Assembly (NCBI RefSeq): GCF_900091605.1
Contig: NZ_FMCQ01000004.1
Location: 248,001-312,000 of the forward strand
Reading direction: 5' to 3'
Source: Micromonospora tulbaghiae
GTDB lineage: Bacteria > Actinomycetota > Actinomycetes > Mycobacteriales > Micromonosporaceae
DNA length: 64,000 bases
Part shown: positions 1-11,113 of the stretch, piece by piece
Layout of the letters: each line of letters begins with the position of its first letter
Position numbering within the stretch: position 1 is the first letter of the stretch
Program-made: the position numbers and the translations under genes
Notes under the pieces: generated by a model
Database searches by the model: none
Seen by the model: the letters and a program-made list of their open reading frames with translations, nothing else
Told to the model about the DNA's origin: nothing

Positions 1-249
1 GACCCCGACGGCCTGGACACGTCCTGGCTGTTCGACGTGGACTTCTCCCCGCTGACCGGCCGGCAGGTGCTGATCACCGGCGACCGGGCGTACGACCTGG
101 CGGTGCGGCTGGAGGTCAACGGCGTGCCGTTCCAGCACGTACGCAGCTTCGACGAGGCCGTCCGCGCCGTGCCGCCGGGCCGGCTGGAGGTCATCGCCAA
201 CTACACCGCCTTCCAGGACATCCGAGCGGAGCTGGACCGTGTCAACTGA
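1..249 (+). CDS. murT: MurT-type lipid II isoglutaminyl synthase, C-terminal end (partial)
   Basis: The frame is open from the first base of the window, so this is the last 82 residues of a gene that starts upstream. The fragment has the look of the C-terminal DUF1727 domain of Mur-ligase-like MurT, with a GDRAYDLAVRL motif near the middle. In the known MurT/GatD complex MurT holds the ATP-dependent ligase site that amidates D-Glu of lipid II to D-isoglutamine. The assignment rests on this short domain and on the downstream gatD gene, whose GTG start overlaps this stop by 11 bases, implying translational coupling. The ligase active site lies outside the window. Confidence 0.85.
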   Translation, partial: DPDGLDTSWLFDVDFSPLTGRQVLITGDRAYDLAVRLEVNGVPFQHVRSFDEAVRAVPPGRLEVIANYTAFQDIRAELDRVN

Positions 250-961
250 GAGCCTGCGCATCGTCTGGATCTATCCCGACCTGCTGTCCACCTACGGCGA
301 CCGGGGCAACGCGCTGATCCTGGCCCGCCGGGCCCAGCTGCGCGGCATGCCGGTCGAGGTGCTCGAGGTCCGCTCCGACCAGCGGCTGCCCGCCACCGCC
401 GACATCTACCTGATCGGCGGCGGCGAGGACGGCCCGCAGGCGCTCGGCGCCCAGCGACTGATCGCCGACGGCGGCCTGCACCGGGCGGTGGCCCAGGGTT
501 CGGTGGTGTTCGGCGTCTGCGCCGGCTACCAGCTCCTCGGCACCTCCTTCTTCGCCAAGGGCACCCGCTGCGCCGGCCTGGAGCTGCTCGACCTGTCCTC
601 CGACCGCGGCCCCACCCGGGCGGTGGGCGAGCTGGCCGGCGAGGTCGACCCGCGGCTGGGCATCCCGCACCTGTCCGGGTTCGAGAACCACGGCGGCCGT
701 ACCCACCTCGGCCCGGGCGTGTCCCCGCTGGCCCGGGTCACCACCGGGGTCGGCAACGACGGGGCCACCGAGGGCGCGTGGCGGGGCAAGCTGCTCGGCA
801 CCTACTCGCACGGCCCGGCGCTGGCGCGCAACCCCGACCTGGCCGACCTGCTGCTGCGCTGGGCGACCGGCATCCACCAGCTCCCCCCGCTCGACGACAC
901 CTGGGCCGACCGCCTCCGCTCCGAGCGCCGCACCGCGGTGGCCGCCGCCCCGAGGCCGTGA
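239..961 (+). CDS. gatD: GatD-type lipid II glutamine amidotransferase
   Basis: This 240-residue class I (CobB/CobQ-like) glutamine amidotransferase should supply ammonia from glutamine to MurT for amidation of the peptidoglycan stem peptide. The nucleophile is Cys94 in the VCAGYQLLG motif and the likely catalytic histidine is His191 in TYSHGPALARNPDLADLLL. The length is about that of known GatD proteins. The GTG start at 239 overlaps the end of murT, and the stop overlaps the GTG of the next gene (GTGA). A cobyric-acid synthase relative is unlikely because of the small size and the murT neighbour. Confidence 0.92.
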   Translation: MSTESLRIVWIYPDLLSTYGDRGNALILARRAQLRGMPVEVLEVRSDQRLPATADIYLIGGGEDGPQALGAQRLIADGGLHRAVAQGSVVFGVCAGYQLLGTSFFAKGTRCAGLELLDLSSDRGPTRAVGELAGEVDPRLGIPHLSGFENHGGRTHLGPGVSPLARVTTGVGNDGATEGAWRGKLLGTYSHGPALARNPDLADLLLRWATGIHQLPPLDDTWADRLRSERRTAVAAAPRP

Positions 962-1674
962 CCGACGCCGCCCGGCCGGGGCGGCGACCGGTGGCCCGCC
1001 GGCTCGCCGGGTTGCTGCGGCAGCCCTCGGCGCGCCGGTTCGGGCTGCTCCTGCTGCTGCTCGCCGGGTTCGGCGTGACGCTGCTGCTGGTGCCCCGGCC
1101 GGACCCGGCCGACCTGCCCCGGCTCGCCGACTCGCTCGGCGGCTACGGTCCGCCCGCGGCGGTGGTCGGCGGCGCGCTGCTGCTGGTGGCGCTGGTGCCG
1201 CGGACGTTCGTCACGCTGGCCGCGGGCGCGATCTTCGGCCCGGTGCACGGCGCCGCGTACGCGCTCGGCGCGGCGCTGCTCGCGGCGGCCATCGGCTTCA
1301 CGGTGGGCCGGGTGCTCGGCCGTGACTTCGTCGCCGAGCGGGTACGCGGCCGGCTGGCCCGCCTCGACGGCTGGTTCGCCCGGCAGAGCGTCTTCGGCGT
1401 GATCACCGTACGGCTGCTGCCGATCGCCGGGTTCGGGCTGGTCAGCTACGGCTACGGCACCACCGCCGCCCGGGTGATGCCGTTCCTGGCCGGCAGCGTG
1501 ATCGCCTCCGCCCCCACCGCCATCGGCTACGCGGCGATCGGCGCGGCCGTGAGCACGCCCGGTTCGATCAACTGGTACGCGGCGGCGCCTGCGAGCCTCG
1601 GCCTGATCGCCAGCGTGCTGATCATCCACCGCTGGTGGCGGGCCGAACGGCGACGCCGGTCCGAGCCGGCATGA
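958..1674 (+). CDS. TVP38/TMEM64 (DedA-like) family membrane protein
   Basis: This 238-residue integral membrane protein has about five or six hydrophobic segments, the first at residues 25-45, followed by the conserved central region with FGPVHGAAYALGAALLAAAIG and a VRLLPIAGFGLVSYGYG stretch typical of the VTT/SNARE-associated domain. Family members are envelope proteins linked to lipid scrambling or transport; the substrate here is unknown. I placed the start at GTG 958, which overlaps the gatD stop as GTGA; longer versions of the frame would run back inside gatD. It ends with a basic cytoplasmic tail (RRWRAERRRR-like). Confidence 0.85.
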   Translation: MTDAARPGRRPVARRLAGLLRQPSARRFGLLLLLLAGFGVTLLLVPRPDPADLPRLADSLGGYGPPAAVVGGALLLVALVPRTFVTLAAGAIFGPVHGAAYALGAALLAAAIGFTVGRVLGRDFVAERVRGRLARLDGWFARQSVFGVITVRLLPIAGFGLVSYGYGTTAARVMPFLAGSVIASAPTAIGYAAIGAAVSTPGSINWYAAAPASLGLIASVLIIHRWWRAERRRRSEPA

Positions 1675-1682
1675 CCGGCGGC

Positions 1683-1709
1683 GGGCGTGTCCCCGATGTG
1701 GACACGCCC
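1683..1709. terminator. Bidirectional terminator hairpin
   Basis: A perfect 10-bp inverted repeat (GGGCGTGTCC and GGACACGCCC, 7-nt loop) lies between the convergent TVP38 gene and leuS, 10 bases from the leuS stop. There is no T-run, as is usual for actinobacterial terminators. Confidence 0.7.
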
Positions 1710-1719
1710 ACCGGCCCGG

Positions 1720-4560
<2,841 letters not shown>

Positions 4561-4617
4561 GGCGTCTCCTCGGCGCGGATCAAATTCGAAAAATTGTGGG
4601 CGGTCTGCTGCGGGCAC

Positions 4618-4643
4618 AAAAAAGCCCCTCGCGCAGGAGGGGC
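4618..4643 (-). terminator. leuS attenuator terminator
   Basis: On the minus strand a 7-bp GCCCCTC/GAGGGGC stem with a 6-nt loop is followed directly by six T residues. It ends about 57 bases before the leuS ATG, inside the leader of the transcript. A classic intrinsic terminator with a T-run is exceptional in this GC-rich window and its position between leader peptide and leuS marks it as an attenuator. Confidence 0.85.
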
Positions 4644-4644
4644 G

Positions 4645-4679
4645 GCCGTGCTGTCGCGCGTTCAGCGCATCAACACGGC
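4645..4679 (-). promoter_or_regulatory. leuS leader hairpin overlapping the leader peptide stop
   Basis: On the minus strand the 15 bases starting GCCGTG pair with the 15 bases ending CACGGC: 14 pairs, including two G-U, with one A-A mismatch. The 5' arm contains the last codons and the TGA stop of the leader peptide, so the position of the ribosome would decide whether this hairpin can form next to the terminator. I could not resolve a convincing alternative antiterminator pairing by eye. Confidence 0.65.
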
Positions 4680-4708
4680 TCGGTAAGAAGCAGGTAGAAC
4701 CCGGCCAT
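4670..4708 (-). CDS. leuS leader peptide ([12 protein letters not shown])
   Basis: A 12-codon frame reads [12 protein letters not shown]. It has three consecutive leucine codons, CTG CTT CTT; CTT is very rare in genomes of this base composition, which would make the stretch a sensitive sensor of charged tRNA-Leu. The ATG lies 7 bases after a TACACT -10 box, so the mRNA probably starts at or next to the ATG and the leader is leaderless. Stop, hairpin and T-run terminator follow in order, then leuS. This layout is that of ribosome-mediated attenuation as in amino-acid biosynthetic operons; here it would control the synthetase instead. No protein evidence exists in the sequence itself. Confidence 0.8.
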   Translation of the reverse strand: MAGFYLLLTEPC

Positions 4709-4715
4709 GCACGGC

Positions 4716-4721
4716 AGTGTA
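4716..4721 (-). promoter_or_regulatory. -10 box of the leuS leader transcript
   Basis: TACACT on the minus strand fits the actinobacterial TANNNT -10 consensus and sits 7 bases before the leader-peptide ATG. No good -35 box is visible upstream in the GC-rich sequence. Confidence 0.65.
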
Positions 4722-4958
4722 CCTCGCCCGCCCGCCGGAGGGCTCGCCCGTTCCCGGGTCGACGCCCGGTCCCCCGGTCCGGCGAATATTCCGGGCGTAA
4801 CCGACCGACCACCTGCGGGAGTCGGCAGTAACGACAAACATGGTTAGCCTGAGAGGCCAATGAGATTTCTGCGGCAGACGAGGCTCGGCGTCGCGAACCC
4901 AACGGCGGGTCCAGGTGCTCTATAAAGAGCTGCCGTCCAGGCGACGAGGAGGAGGCCC
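4722..4958. other. Divergent intergenic region leuS / moxR
   Basis: Together with the leuS leader this is a 398-base stretch without a conventional gene. Beyond the leader it probably holds the promoter of the MoxR operon: a TAGCCT -10-like box at 4845-4850 on the plus strand, an AT-rich CTATAAAG at about 4920, and a strong GAGGAGGAGG ribosome-binding site just before the GTG at 4959. I see no further RNA gene. Confidence 0.45.
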
Positions 4959-6014
<1,056 letters not shown>

Positions 6015-6015
6015 C

Positions 6016-7314
6016 GTGCGTGACGGCCTGCGTGGGCTGACCACCCGCGGCCGCTCCTTCCTGGCGGCCGCGGTGGCCGCGGCGATCTCCGCCGGCATCC
6101 TGGGCGAGAAGGACCTGCTCCGGGTGGCGGTCCTGCTCGCCGTGCTGCCGCTGCTGGCCGCCGCGTACGTCGGGCGCAGCCGGTACAAGCTGGCCTGCAA
6201 CCGGTCGCTGGAGCCGCACCGGGTGCCGGTCGGCGCCAGCTCCCGGGTGGTGCTGCGGCTGCAGAACCTGTCCCGGCTGCCCACCGGCACGCTGCTGCTG
6301 GAGGACCGCCTGCCGTACGCGCTGGGCAGCCGGCCCCGGGTGGTGCTGGAGCGGCTCGGCGCGCACCAGGCCAGCTCCGTGGCGTACACGGTCCGCGCGG
6401 ACGTGCGCGGCCGCTACGAGGTGGGGCCGCTGGTGATCCGGCTGACCGACCCGTTCGGCCTGTGCGAGCTGACCCGGTCGTTCCCCAGCACCGACCACCT
6501 CACGGTGATCCCGCAGGTCACCCCGCTGCCCGCGGTGCGGCTGCCGGGTGAGTACGCCGGCAGCGGCGACAGCCGGGCCCGCTCGGTGGCGGTGCACGGC
6601 GAGGACGACGCCGCCACCCGGGAGTACCGGATGGGCGACGACCTGCGCCGGGTGCACTGGAAGTCAACCGCCCGCACCGGCGAGCTGATGGTGCGCCGCG
6701 AGGAGCAGCCGTGGGAGAGCCGGGCCACGGTGGTGCTCGACACCCGCGCCGCCGGGCACCGGGGCGAGGGCCCGACGGCGAGCTTCGAGTGGGCGGTCTC
6801 GGCCGCCGCCAGCATCGCCGTGCACCTGCGCGAGGCCGGCTACAAGCTGCGGCTGGTCACCGGCAACGGGGCCGACGTCGGGGCCACCGAGGCCGGCGGC
6901 GAGGGACTGCTGCTCGACCAGCTCGCCGACGTGCACCTGGACCGGCGCGGCGAGATCACCACGCTGGTGCAGCAGATCCGGCAGCGCGCCGACGGCGGTC
7001 TGATCATCGCGCTGCTCGGCACGCTCGGCACCGCCGAGGCGGAGTTGCTGGCCGGGCTGCGCGGCAACGGCGCCACCTGTGTGGCGTTCCTGCTCGACAG
7101 CAACACCTGGCTCAACCTCCCGCCGAACGCCCGGATCGAGGCGGAGCGGGCGCACGGCGCCGCCGCGCTCGCGCTGCTGCAGAGCGGCTGGCGGGTCATC
7201 GGGGTGGAGCACGGCACCCGACTGCCGATGCTGTGGCCGCAGGCCGGGCGGGGCTCGCAGGGCTTCGCGCTGCGAGCCGCCATGGCCGAGACGGTGGCCG
7301 GCGGACGGCGATGA
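6016..7314 (+). CDS. DUF58 domain membrane protein
   Basis: This 432-residue protein begins with two hydrophobic segments (about residues 14-52), then a beta-rich region and the DUF58 core with the signature EYRMGDDLRRVHWKSTART, followed by a von Willebrand-A-like C-terminal part (TVVLDTRA). DUF58 proteins are partners of MoxR ATPases. It starts with GTG one base after the moxR stop and ends 16 bases before the transglutaminase gene. The biochemical role is unknown; an envelope assembly or protein maturation function is the usual guess from context. Confidence 0.9.
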   Translation: MRDGLRGLTTRGRSFLAAAVAAAISAGILGEKDLLRVAVLLAVLPLLAAAYVGRSRYKLACNRSLEPHRVPVGASSRVVLRLQNLSRLPTGTLLLEDRLPYALGSRPRVVLERLGAHQASSVAYTVRADVRGRYEVGPLVIRLTDPFGLCELTRSFPSTDHLTVIPQVTPLPAVRLPGEYAGSGDSRARSVAVHGEDDAATREYRMGDDLRRVHWKSTARTGELMVRREEQPWESRATVVLDTRAAGHRGEGPTASFEWAVSAAASIAVHLREAGYKLRLVTGNGADVGATEAGGEGLLLDQLADVHLDRRGEITTLVQQIRQRADGGLIIALLGTLGTAEAELLAGLRGNGATCVAFLLDSNTWLNLPPNARIEAERAHGAAALALLQSGWRVIGVEHGTRLPMLWPQAGRGSQGFALRAAMAETVAGGRR

Positions 7315-7330
7315 CCGGAAGGATGGTCCT

Positions 7331-9796
7331 GTGACCCCGCACCGCAACATCGGGTTCGTCGCCGCGGCGGCGACGCTGCTGGCGGCGGCCCCACTGTCGG
7401 CGATCTTCGAACGCTGGACCTGGCTGATCCAGGCCGCCGTCGTGGTCGCCGTGGTGGCCGGCTCGGCCGCGTTGAGCCGCCTGGGCCGGATGCCGCTGTG
7501 GGGGCAGGTGCTGGCCATGCTGGCCGGGCTGACCCTGGGCCTGACGTGGGTCTTCCCCGGCGGCACCGAACTGCTCGCGTTCGTGCCGACCCCGGCCACG
7601 TTCGGGCACTTCGGCGACCTGCTCCAGACGTCGTTGCAGGACATGCGCTCGTACGGCGTGAAGGTGCCGGACGTCGACTCGCTGCTGTTCCTCGCGGTGC
7701 TCGGCATCGGCGCGGTCGCCGTGGTGGTGGACGTGCTCGCGGTCGGGTTGCGCCGGCCTGCGCTGGCCGGCCTGCCGATGCTGGCCATCTACTCGGTGCC
7801 GGTCGCGGTGTACGTGGACAGCGTTCCGGCCACCCCGTTCGTGGTGGGCGCCGCCGGTTACCTCTGGCTGCTGGTCACCGACAACGTCGACCGGGTACGC
7901 CGGTTCGGCCGCCGGTTCACCGGCGAGGGGCGCGACGTGGACGTCTGGGAGGCGTCCCCGCTGGCCGCGGCGGGACGGCGGCTCGCAGTGGTCGGCGTGA
8001 TCGTGGCGGTGGCGCTGCCGCTGGCCGTGCCCGGGATGACCGGCGGGCTGCTGAACAACGTCGGCGCCGGGCCCGGCGAGGGCAACGGGCGGCCGGGCCA
8101 GGGCGGCAGCTCCGGCAGGGTCGACCTGTTCGCGGCGCTCAGCGGTCAGCTCAACCAGAGCGAGGTGATCGATCTGGTCAAGGTCAGCACCAACGAGACG
8201 ACCCCGTTCTACCTGCGCCTGGGCGTGGTCGACGACCTGCGGCCCAGCGGCTTCCAGGCACGTGTGCCCACCGGGCGGCCGATCACCCGCCCGCTGCCCG
8301 ACCCGGGGGAACGCGCCCCGCGCGGCGTCGACCAGCAGCGCTACCGCGCCACCGTCGAGGTGACGAGGAACCTGAACATGCCGTTGATGCCGGTCTACGC
8401 CGAGCCGGTCAAGACCGACGACCTCAACGGCAACTGGCTGTACGACCCGAACCAGCAGGTCGTCTTCTCCAACCGGGACAACGCCCGCGGTAAGAGCTAC
8501 TCCTTCGACTACGTCCGGTCCACCTTCAGCCCGGCGGCGCTGCGCGCGGCCCCGTCGCTGCCCTCGGACAGCCCGGTGATGCGGCAGCAGACCGAGCGGC
8601 CGTCCGTACCGGCCGTCGAGGAACTGGTCGCGGAGCTGGTCAAGGGCAAGTCGAACGACTACGACAAGGTCCGGGCGATCTACGACTACTTCTCCGTGGA
8701 GAACGGCTTCACCTACTCGCTGTCCACCCGCAACGGCAGCAGCGGGGAGGACATCACCGACTTCCTCGCCACCAAGGTCGGCTACTGCCAGCAGTACGCC
8801 GCGGCGATGGCGTGGCTGGTCCGCGCCGCGGGCATCCCGGCCCGGGTCGCCGTCGGGTTCACCAACGGCAGCAGGGCCGACAGCGGCACGTACGTGCTGA
8901 CCAACCGCAACCTGCACGCCTGGACCGAGGTCAACTTCAGCGGGATCGGCTGGGTGCCGTTCGACGCCACCCCGGCGGCGGCCGTGGCGGGCTCGGTCCG
9001 CTCGGCCTGGGCGCCGGACATCGACGCCCCCGAGGAGGCCACCCCCTCGACCGGCAGCACCAGCGCTCCCGACGCGGCCGGCCCGTCGGCCGGGCCGAAC
9101 GAGGCGGACCGGCTCGACAAGGACACCGACCAGGGCCTCACGCTCAACCAGGGCGGGCCCGCCGAGGAGAGCCCGGTCTGGCCGTGGTGGCTGGCCGGTG
9201 CGCTGGCGCTGCTGGCGCTGCTCGCCGTACCGGCCCTGCGCCGCTCCGCCCTGCGCCGCCGCCGGCGCGTCCGGGCGGTCACGCCCGCGGCCACCGCGTT
9301 GCCGGTGCCGGGCCAGCGCGGCGAGACACGGCAGGTCGTCGTCGGCGTGGACGCCGAGGCGGCCCGCGCCGACGCGCACGCCGCCTGGGACGAGCTGCTC
9401 GACACGCTCGTCGACTTCCACGTCCGGGTGGACCGCACGGAAACCCCACGGGCCACCGCCGAGCGGCTTGCCCGGGAGGCGCTCGCCGAGAGGGGAGACG
9501 CCGCGACCGGGGTACGCCTGCTCGGCCGCGCCGAGGAGCGAGCCCGCTACGCCCGTGACCCGCTGACCGACGCGGAGTTGCAGCCGGCGCTGCGCATGGT
9601 CCGGGGCGCGTTGGCGGCGGGCGCGGACCGCCGTACCCGGCTGCTGGCCGCGCTGCTGCCCCCGTCGGTGCTGCAGCGCTGGCGCACCGGTCTGGCCGAG
9701 CGGTCGGCACGGGTGGTGACCACGAGCGGTGAGGTCCGGCAGCGGATGACGCGCTGGAGCCCTCGCCGCCTCCTGGCCGGCCGCCCCGCCCGCTGA
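7331..9796 (+). CDS. TgpA-like transglutaminase domain membrane protein
   Basis: This 821-residue protein has several N-terminal membrane segments (residues about 7-240), an extracytoplasmic region with a transglutaminase-like core, a further membrane segment near residue 620 and a cytoplasmic DUF4129-like tail. The papain-like triad is visible as Cys486 (VGYCQQYAAAM), His529 (NLHAWTEV) and Asp545 (PFDATP). I chose GTG 7331 (MTPHRNIGF) behind GGAAGG; the longer open frame upstream overlaps the DUF58 gene in another phase. MoxR-DUF58-transglutaminase operons are common in Actinobacteria; the substrate is not known. Confidence 0.9.
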   Translation: MTPHRNIGFVAAAATLLAAAPLSAIFERWTWLIQAAVVVAVVAGSAALSRLGRMPLWGQVLAMLAGLTLGLTWVFPGGTELLAFVPTPATFGHFGDLLQTSLQDMRSYGVKVPDVDSLLFLAVLGIGAVAVVVDVLAVGLRRPALAGLPMLAIYSVPVAVYVDSVPATPFVVGAAGYLWLLVTDNVDRVRRFGRRFTGEGRDVDVWEASPLAAAGRRLAVVGVIVAVALPLAVPGMTGGLLNNVGAGPGEGNGRPGQGGSSGRVDLFAALSGQLNQSEVIDLVKVSTNETTPFYLRLGVVDDLRPSGFQARVPTGRPITRPLPDPGERAPRGVDQQRYRATVEVTRNLNMPLMPVYAEPVKTDDLNGNWLYDPNQQVVFSNRDNARGKSYSFDYVRSTFSPAALRAAPSLPSDSPVMRQQTERPSVPAVEELVAELVKGKSNDYDKVRAIYDYFSVENGFTYSLSTRNGSSGEDITDFLATKVGYCQQYAAAMAWLVRAAGIPARVAVGFTNGSRADSGTYVLTNRNLHAWTEVNFSGIGWVPFDATPAAAVAGSVRSAWAPDIDAPEEATPSTGSTSAPDAAGPSAGPNEADRLDKDTDQGLTLNQGGPAEESPVWPWWLAGALALLALLAVPALRRSALRRRRRVRAVTPAATALPVPGQRGETRQVVVGVDAEAARADAHAAWDELLDTLVDFHVRVDRTETPRATAERLAREALAERGDAATGVRLLGRAEERARYARDPLTDAELQPALRMVRGALAAGADRRTRLLAALLPPSVLQRWRTGLAERSARVVTTSGEVRQRMTRWSPRRLLAGRPAR

Positions 9797-9858
9797 CCCC
9801 ATCCCCGCCCGCCCGTCCGCCTGCCCTTCCGCCCCCGGGCCTCCCGCCCTCTCATCGT

Positions 9859-9915
9859 TGATCAAGGAGTTTGTGTCCAGTTCCAGCCCCGCTGACGACA
9901 CAAACTCCTTGATCA
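9859..9915. repeat. Intergenic palindrome family A, copy 1
   Basis: Perfect 19-bp inverted repeat: left arm TGATCAAGGAGTTTGTGTC at 9859-9877 and its exact complement at 9897-9915, with a 19-nt spacer. A second copy occurs at 35108-35168 with one compensated base-pair difference. It lies downstream of two convergent genes. Confidence 0.9.
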
Positions 9916-9951
9916 CCGCTTCTGGGCCGCCGCCCCGCCCGGATGCACGCG

Positions 9952-10001
9952 AGATCTTGGTACGAAATGGCCCCCATAGGGGCGCTTTCGTACCAAGATC
10001 T
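9952..10001. repeat. Intergenic palindrome family B, copy 1
   Basis: Perfect 16-bp inverted repeat AGATCTTGGTACGAAA (9952-9967) and its complement (9986-10001). The 18-nt interior contains a second stem GCCCC/GGGGC around a CATA loop, so the whole element can fold into one long hairpin. A relative lies at 18133-18182. Confidence 0.9.
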
Positions 10002-10087
10002 ACGGCGGCGCCCGGGATATGGGCGGCGAATCCCGCCTCTCGGGCGGCGCGTGATTGAGGGGACGGACGGGCTGGGCAGCCCGCCGC

Positions 10088-10123
10088 GGCGGTGGCGGTG
10101 GCGGTGGCGGTGGCGGTGGCGGT
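10088..10123 (+). repeat. GGCGGT hexanucleotide tandem repeat
   Basis: Six exact tandem copies of GGCGGT. The length is a multiple of three, but no supported gene covers it; it is a likely site of copy-number variation. Confidence 0.9.
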
Positions 10124-10154
10124 GAGCACGTTGTTCGCCCAGTCCGGGGTGATC

Positions 10155-10272
10155 CGCGATCTTGCAGTCTGTGCCCGGGTGAACGGGACATTCGGGGCAC
10201 AGCTTGGGCCGAAAGTGCAAGATCGCGTGGAAGACATCGGGGCGCGGCGCGGGCCGGGAGTGCAAGATCGCG
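10155..10272. repeat. Intergenic palindrome family C with extra right arm
   Basis: CGCGATCTTGCA at 10155-10166 is complementary to TGCAAGATCGCG at 10216-10227 and again at 10261-10272. Inside the first pair lies a nested repeat, CTGTGCCC and GGGCACAG. The two right arms sit in a longer direct repeat (AGTGCAAGATCGCGTGG), so one arm appears to have been duplicated. Confidence 0.75.
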
Positions 10273-10567
10273 TGGGAGCGGGCCGTTGGGCTACGGCAGG
10301 TGGCCGGGCAGGTGGCGTCACGTCGAGGCGGGGAAGCTCTACGGTGACAGCCCGGGCGGGGTGCGAGCGGGGCGCGCATCAACGTGCTGACGGAGGCGCG
10401 GCGGTGTCCACGGGAGGCGGACCGCGAGGTGGTGCCGCCGCGGCGGGGCGGTGAACTCGATTTCGGGCACGACTGAGCGAGCGCCCTCGCCCGCGTGTGC
10501 CCACGGCGAACCGGCAGCCGGTCGCCCCGGCGGCGCTTGCCGACCTGTCACGGAGGCGCCGCCGGTT

Positions 10568-10591
10568 TCCCGCCCCGGTTCAGGGGCGGGA
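10568..10591 (-). terminator. Terminator hairpin of the DUF3040 gene
   Basis: Perfect 9-bp stem TCCCGCCCC/GGGGCGGGA with a 6-nt loop, starting 5 bases after the DUF3040 stop codon on the minus strand. Confidence 0.7.
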
Positions 10592-10596
10592 CGCGG

Positions 10597-10998
10597 TCAG
10601 CGGTGGCCCTCCGGGCGCTGCCGCCAGCGGTCCTCCATCCGGTCGAGGAAGGAACCCCGGCGGCCACCACCACTGCGGCCACGGGGACGACGCCGGCTCG
10701 TTGTGCCGCCGACCACGTGCAGGTCGGGCGACTGGGATCGGCGGTGCGACTGCACCGCGTAGCCCAACGAGGCCAGCATGACGACGAAACCCGCCACGGC
10801 CACCGGGGGAATCTTGATCACGGCACCGTAGATCAACAGGGCCAGACCAGCGACGACCACGCCGGCAGCGACGAGCACGCGACGCCGCGCGTGGAAACGC
10901 GGGTCGCTGGCGCGCACGGCCGAGGCGAACTTGGGGTCCTCGGCAAGCGACCGCTCGATCTGCTCGAACAGCCGCTGCTCGTGCTCCGAGAGCGGCAC
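10597..10998 (-). CDS. DUF3040 family membrane protein
   Basis: This 133-residue protein starts MPLSEHEQRLFEQIERSL, the signature of actinobacterial DUF3040 proteins. Two hydrophobic segments (about residues 43-62 and 66-83) form a hairpin in the membrane and are followed by a basic, disordered tail rich in Arg and Gly. The GTG start follows GGGGAGGAG. It lies 115 bases downstream of dinB on the same strand and may be cotranscribed. No biochemical function is established for the family. Confidence 0.92.
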   Translation of the reverse strand: MPLSEHEQRLFEQIERSLAEDPKFASAVRASDPRFHARRRVLVAAGVVVAGLALLIYGAVIKIPPVAVAGFVVMLASLGYAVQSHRRSQSPDLHVVGGTTSRRRPRGRSGGGRRGSFLDRMEDRWRQRPEGHR

Positions 10999-11113
10999 GG
11001 CACTCCTCCCCGGTCACGTTGGTCGGCCCGGTCGGGCCGACAGACCGTGGCAGCCAACCGGCTGCTTACCCGCAAGTCTACGAGGGCCCCCGCGCGTCGG
11101 AAAGCGGGACGAC

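Larger units (their letters stand above)
9797..10596. other. 800-bp gene-free region rich in inverted repeats
   Basis: No convincing gene is found between the convergent transglutaminase gene and the DUF3040 gene. The stretch instead holds three different long inverted repeats, a six-unit GGCGGT tandem repeat, two direct copies of a TGCAAGATCGCG element and a terminator hairpin, each listed separately. Short open frames here have biased composition (poly-Pro, poly-Arg) and no ribosome-binding context. Confidence 0.7.

Noticed and set aside
242..877. Minus-strand frame opposite gatD
   Set aside because: Shadow of the gatD coding sequence; biased composition and no start context.
7196..10321. 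Minus-strand open frame of 1041 codons
   Set aside because: Antisense to the transglutaminase gene and runs through palindromes; low-complexity Arg/Gly/Gln-rich product.
10055..10454. Small open frames in the repeat-rich intergenic region
   Set aside because: They translate the GGCGGT array and palindromes into poly-Gly, poly-Val-Ala or poly-Pro and lack ribosome-binding sites.
9797..10596. CRISPR array
   Set aside because: The repeats are a few unrelated inverted repeats and a hexamer tandem array, not regularly spaced direct repeats with unique spacers.
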